From contig SKSA01000004.1 of assembly GCA_007118195.1 (NCBI GenBank), forward strand, positions 1-8,419: 8,419 nucleotides of DNA, given 5' to 3'. Positions 7,133-8,419 of this stretch are shown here, piece after piece. The number at the start of each line of letters is the position of its first letter. The first letter of the stretch is position 1. The stretch is from Anaerobacillus sp. Its GTDB lineage: Bacteria; Bacillota; Bacilli; Bacillales; Anaerobacillaceae. The notes below the pieces were generated by a model. It had not been told where the DNA came from. It did not search any database and worked only from the letters and a program-made list of their open reading frames with translations. A program made the translations under genes and the position numbers.

Positions 7133-7136
7133 ACTT

Positions 7137-7153
7137 TTAGTACCTAGTCATAT
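7137..7153 (+). promoter_or_regulatory. FapR operator (autoregulation site)
   Basis: The sequence TTAGTACCTAGTCATAT matches the FapR consensus, recalled as TTAGTACCTRNTACTAA, at 14 of 17 positions. The left half is perfect and the right half is degenerate. It begins 4 nt after the -10 hexamer and covers the predicted transcription start, so bound FapR would block initiation. Malonyl-CoA releases FapR from such sites in the known system. The position matches the autoregulated fapR promoter of B. subtilis. No second copy was found elsewhere in the window. Confidence 0.8.
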
Positions 7154-7174
7154 AAGCTTGGGCGGTGTGGAGAG

Positions 7175-7768
7175 ATGAGACGATCAAAGAAAGAACGGCA
7201 ACAATTATTAAAGCAAAAAATTAATGAAAATCCCTTTATAACAGATGAAGCACTCGCTGATGCGTTTCACGTTAGTGTTCAAACAATACGGTTAGACCGA
7301 CTAGAACTTTCAATACCAGAGTTGAGAGAACGAATTAAGCATGTTGCTGAAAAGCAATTTGATACAGTAAAAGCGATAGAAATTGAAGAGGTTATCGGTG
7401 AAATTATTGATTTACAACTGGACCAAAGAGCGATATCAATTTTAGATATAGGCCAGGAACACGTTTTTTCTAAAACGAAAATCGCTAGAGGGCACCACGT
7501 TTTTGCACAAGCGAACTCATTAGCAGTAGCAATTATAGATGATGAGTTAGCACTAACTGCCAAAGCAAATGTTCGATTTGCAAGAAGAGTTCAACAAGGA
7601 GAGCGAGTTGTCGCCAAAGCAAAGGTTGTAAAACATGAAAAAGAACGTACGAAGGTCGAAGTAAATAGCTATGTGGAACAAGAGTTAGTATTTTCTGGAG
7701 AATTTCATATGTACCGATCAGACAACCGTATGGAAGGAGAGAAAAATCCACATGAGGATAGCGATTGA
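7175..7768 (+). CDS. fapR: Transcription factor FapR, fatty acid and phospholipid biosynthesis repressor
   Basis: A 197-residue FapR, the global repressor of membrane lipid synthesis in Bacillales, whose ligand is malonyl-CoA. Residues 1-45 form a DeoR-type helix-turn-helix ([25 protein letters not shown], nearly identical to B. subtilis). A linker helix (about 46-70) leads to a hotdog-fold effector domain (about 71-181). Its pocket segment [15 protein letters not shown] contains Arg105, and Phe98 lies just before it; both align with residues implicated in malonyl-CoA binding. The start is ATG 7175, preceded at 7 nt by GGCGGTG (7161-7167), one mismatch from a strong SD. The tail after MYRS is roughly ten residues longer than B. 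subtilis FapR (188). Its DNA carries the plsX ribosome binding site and first codons, so its length may reflect that overlap. Regulation is probably by the operator at 7137-7153. Confidence 0.96.
   Translation: MRRSKKERQQLLKQKINENPFITDEALADAFHVSVQTIRLDRLELSIPELRERIKHVAEKQFDTVKAIEIEEVIGEIIDLQLDQRAISILDIGQEHVFSKTKIARGHHVFAQANSLAVAIIDDELALTAKANVRFARRVQQGERVVAKAKVVKHEKERTKVEVNSYVEQELVFSGEFHMYRSDNRMEGEKNPHEDSD
7732..7739 (+). promoter_or_regulatory. plsX ribosome binding site inside fapR
   Basis: GGAAGGAG lies within the last codons of fapR and 12 nt before the plsX ATG at 7752. It decides that start and indicates that plsX is translated from the same mRNA as fapR. The spacing is slightly longer than the usual 6-10 nt. 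Confidence 0.6.
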
Positions 7769-8419
7769 TGCCATGGGTGGTGATCACGCTCCAAAGGAAA
7801 TTGTTAAAGGGGCATTAGCTGCAATTAAACAATATGAAGATATTGAAATTGTTCTTATTGGTAATGAAAACTTAATTAATCAACACCTTACTGATCCTAC
7901 ACGAATCACAATCATACATACAGAAGAAAAAATTGATTCAACAGATTCACCGGTTACCGCTATTCGAAGGAAAAAGAATTCATCAATGGTACTGGCAATA
8001 AAAGAAGTAAAGGAAGGGCGAGCTGATGCATGTATTTCTGCAGGGAATACAGGCGCGCTAATGACAGGTGGCGTTTTGATTGTCGGTCGAATCAAAGGGA
8101 TTGAACGCCCGGCATTAGCTCCAATGCTTCCGACATTCAACGGTGATGGCTTTTTACTGATTGATGCTGGTGCTAACATGGACGCAAAACCAGAACATTT
8201 ACTTCAATACGGAATTATGGGAAGCATTTATATGCAAAAAGTTCGTAATATCGAAAGCCCAAGAGTTGGTTTATTAAATGTCGGTACTGAAGACGATAAA
8301 GGAACCGAACTAACAAAAAAAACGTTTGAGCTCTTAAAAGGTGCAGATGTGAACTTTATTGGTAATATTGAAGCTCGTGATTTACTAGAGGGAGCCGCTG
8401 ATGTTGTCGTTTGTGATGG
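7752..8419 (+). CDS. plsX: Phosphate acyltransferase PlsX (3' end beyond the window)
   Basis: The first 222 residues of PlsX, normally about 330, with the frame open at the right edge. PlsX interconverts acyl-ACP and acyl-phosphate, the acyl donor for the membrane acyltransferase PlsY in phosphatidic acid synthesis. It is a soluble protein that associates peripherally with the membrane in Bacillus. Diagnostic segments are the N-terminal [33 protein letters not shown] (from Ser96), [19 protein letters not shown] (Asp138, Asn142) and the [16 protein letters not shown] region. ATG 7752 is chosen because [11 protein letters not shown] is the conserved family start and an SD lies at 7732-7739. The gene overlaps fapR by 17 nt in another frame, so coupled translation is likely. 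In B. subtilis fabD, fabG and acpA follow, which I would expect just outside the window. Expression should follow the FapR-controlled promoter upstream. Confidence 0.96.
   Translation, partial: MRIAIDAMGGDHAPKEIVKGALAAIKQYEDIEIVLIGNENLINQHLTDPTRITIIHTEEKIDSTDSPVTAIRRKKNSSMVLAIKEVKEGRADACISAGNTGALMTGGVLIVGRIKGIERPALAPMLPTFNGDGFLLIDAGANMDAKPEHLLQYGIMGSIYMQKVRNIESPRVGLLNVGTEDDKGTELTKKTFELLKGADVNFIGNIEARDLLEGAADVVVCD

Noticed and set aside
1..8419. Mobile elements, CRISPR arrays, tRNA or rRNA genes
   Set aside because: No direct-repeat arrays, transposase-like proteins, target-site duplications or tRNA-like cloverleafs were found. Gene order and codon character look uniformly chromosomal.

Overview
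The window is AT-rich and looks like core chromosome from a Bacillaceae-type Firmicute. The encoded proteins closely resemble their Bacillus subtilis counterparts as I recall them. The gene order yloU, yloV, sdaAB, sdaAA, recG, fapR, plsX matches the B. subtilis chromosomal block downstream of rpmB, with one addition: a degV-family gene sits directly behind yloV. I cannot name a species. All genes are on the plus strand, mostly with strong Shine-Dalgarno (SD) sites, and I see no transposase, phage gene, tRNA, rRNA or CRISPR array.

Layout. Positions 1-171 are non-coding, with a short imperfect hairpin at the left edge and a weak possible promoter. Positions 172-3124 hold an apparent operon: an Asp23/Gls24-family protein (yloU), the fatty acid kinase catalytic subunit (yloV/fakA) and a DegV-type fatty-acid-binding protein (fakB-like). 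Positions 3125-3393 are a gene-free spacer with a long terminator-like hairpin, a possible promoter and a second stem-loop just before sdaAB. Positions 3394-5050 encode the two subunits of an iron-sulfur L-serine dehydratase. recG (5053-7089) follows sdaAA after 2 nt and has no obvious SD. Positions 7090-7174 hold a good sigma-A-type promoter overlapped by a FapR-type operator. They are followed by fapR (7175-7768) and the start of plsX (7752 to the window edge), which overlaps fapR by 17 nt.

How the genes fit together. Two blocks concern membrane lipid precursors. FakA with a DegV/FakB partner makes acyl-phosphate from free fatty acids. PlsX interconverts acyl-ACP and acyl-phosphate, and FapR represses lipid synthesis genes until malonyl-CoA binds it. 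The serine dehydratase pair and recG lie between these blocks with no evident functional link.

I do not see a previously undescribed system. The most notable points are the fakA-fakB adjacency in the same neighbourhood as fapR-plsX, the structured spacer between degV and sdaAB, the imperfect FapR operator, and the SD-poor start of recG.
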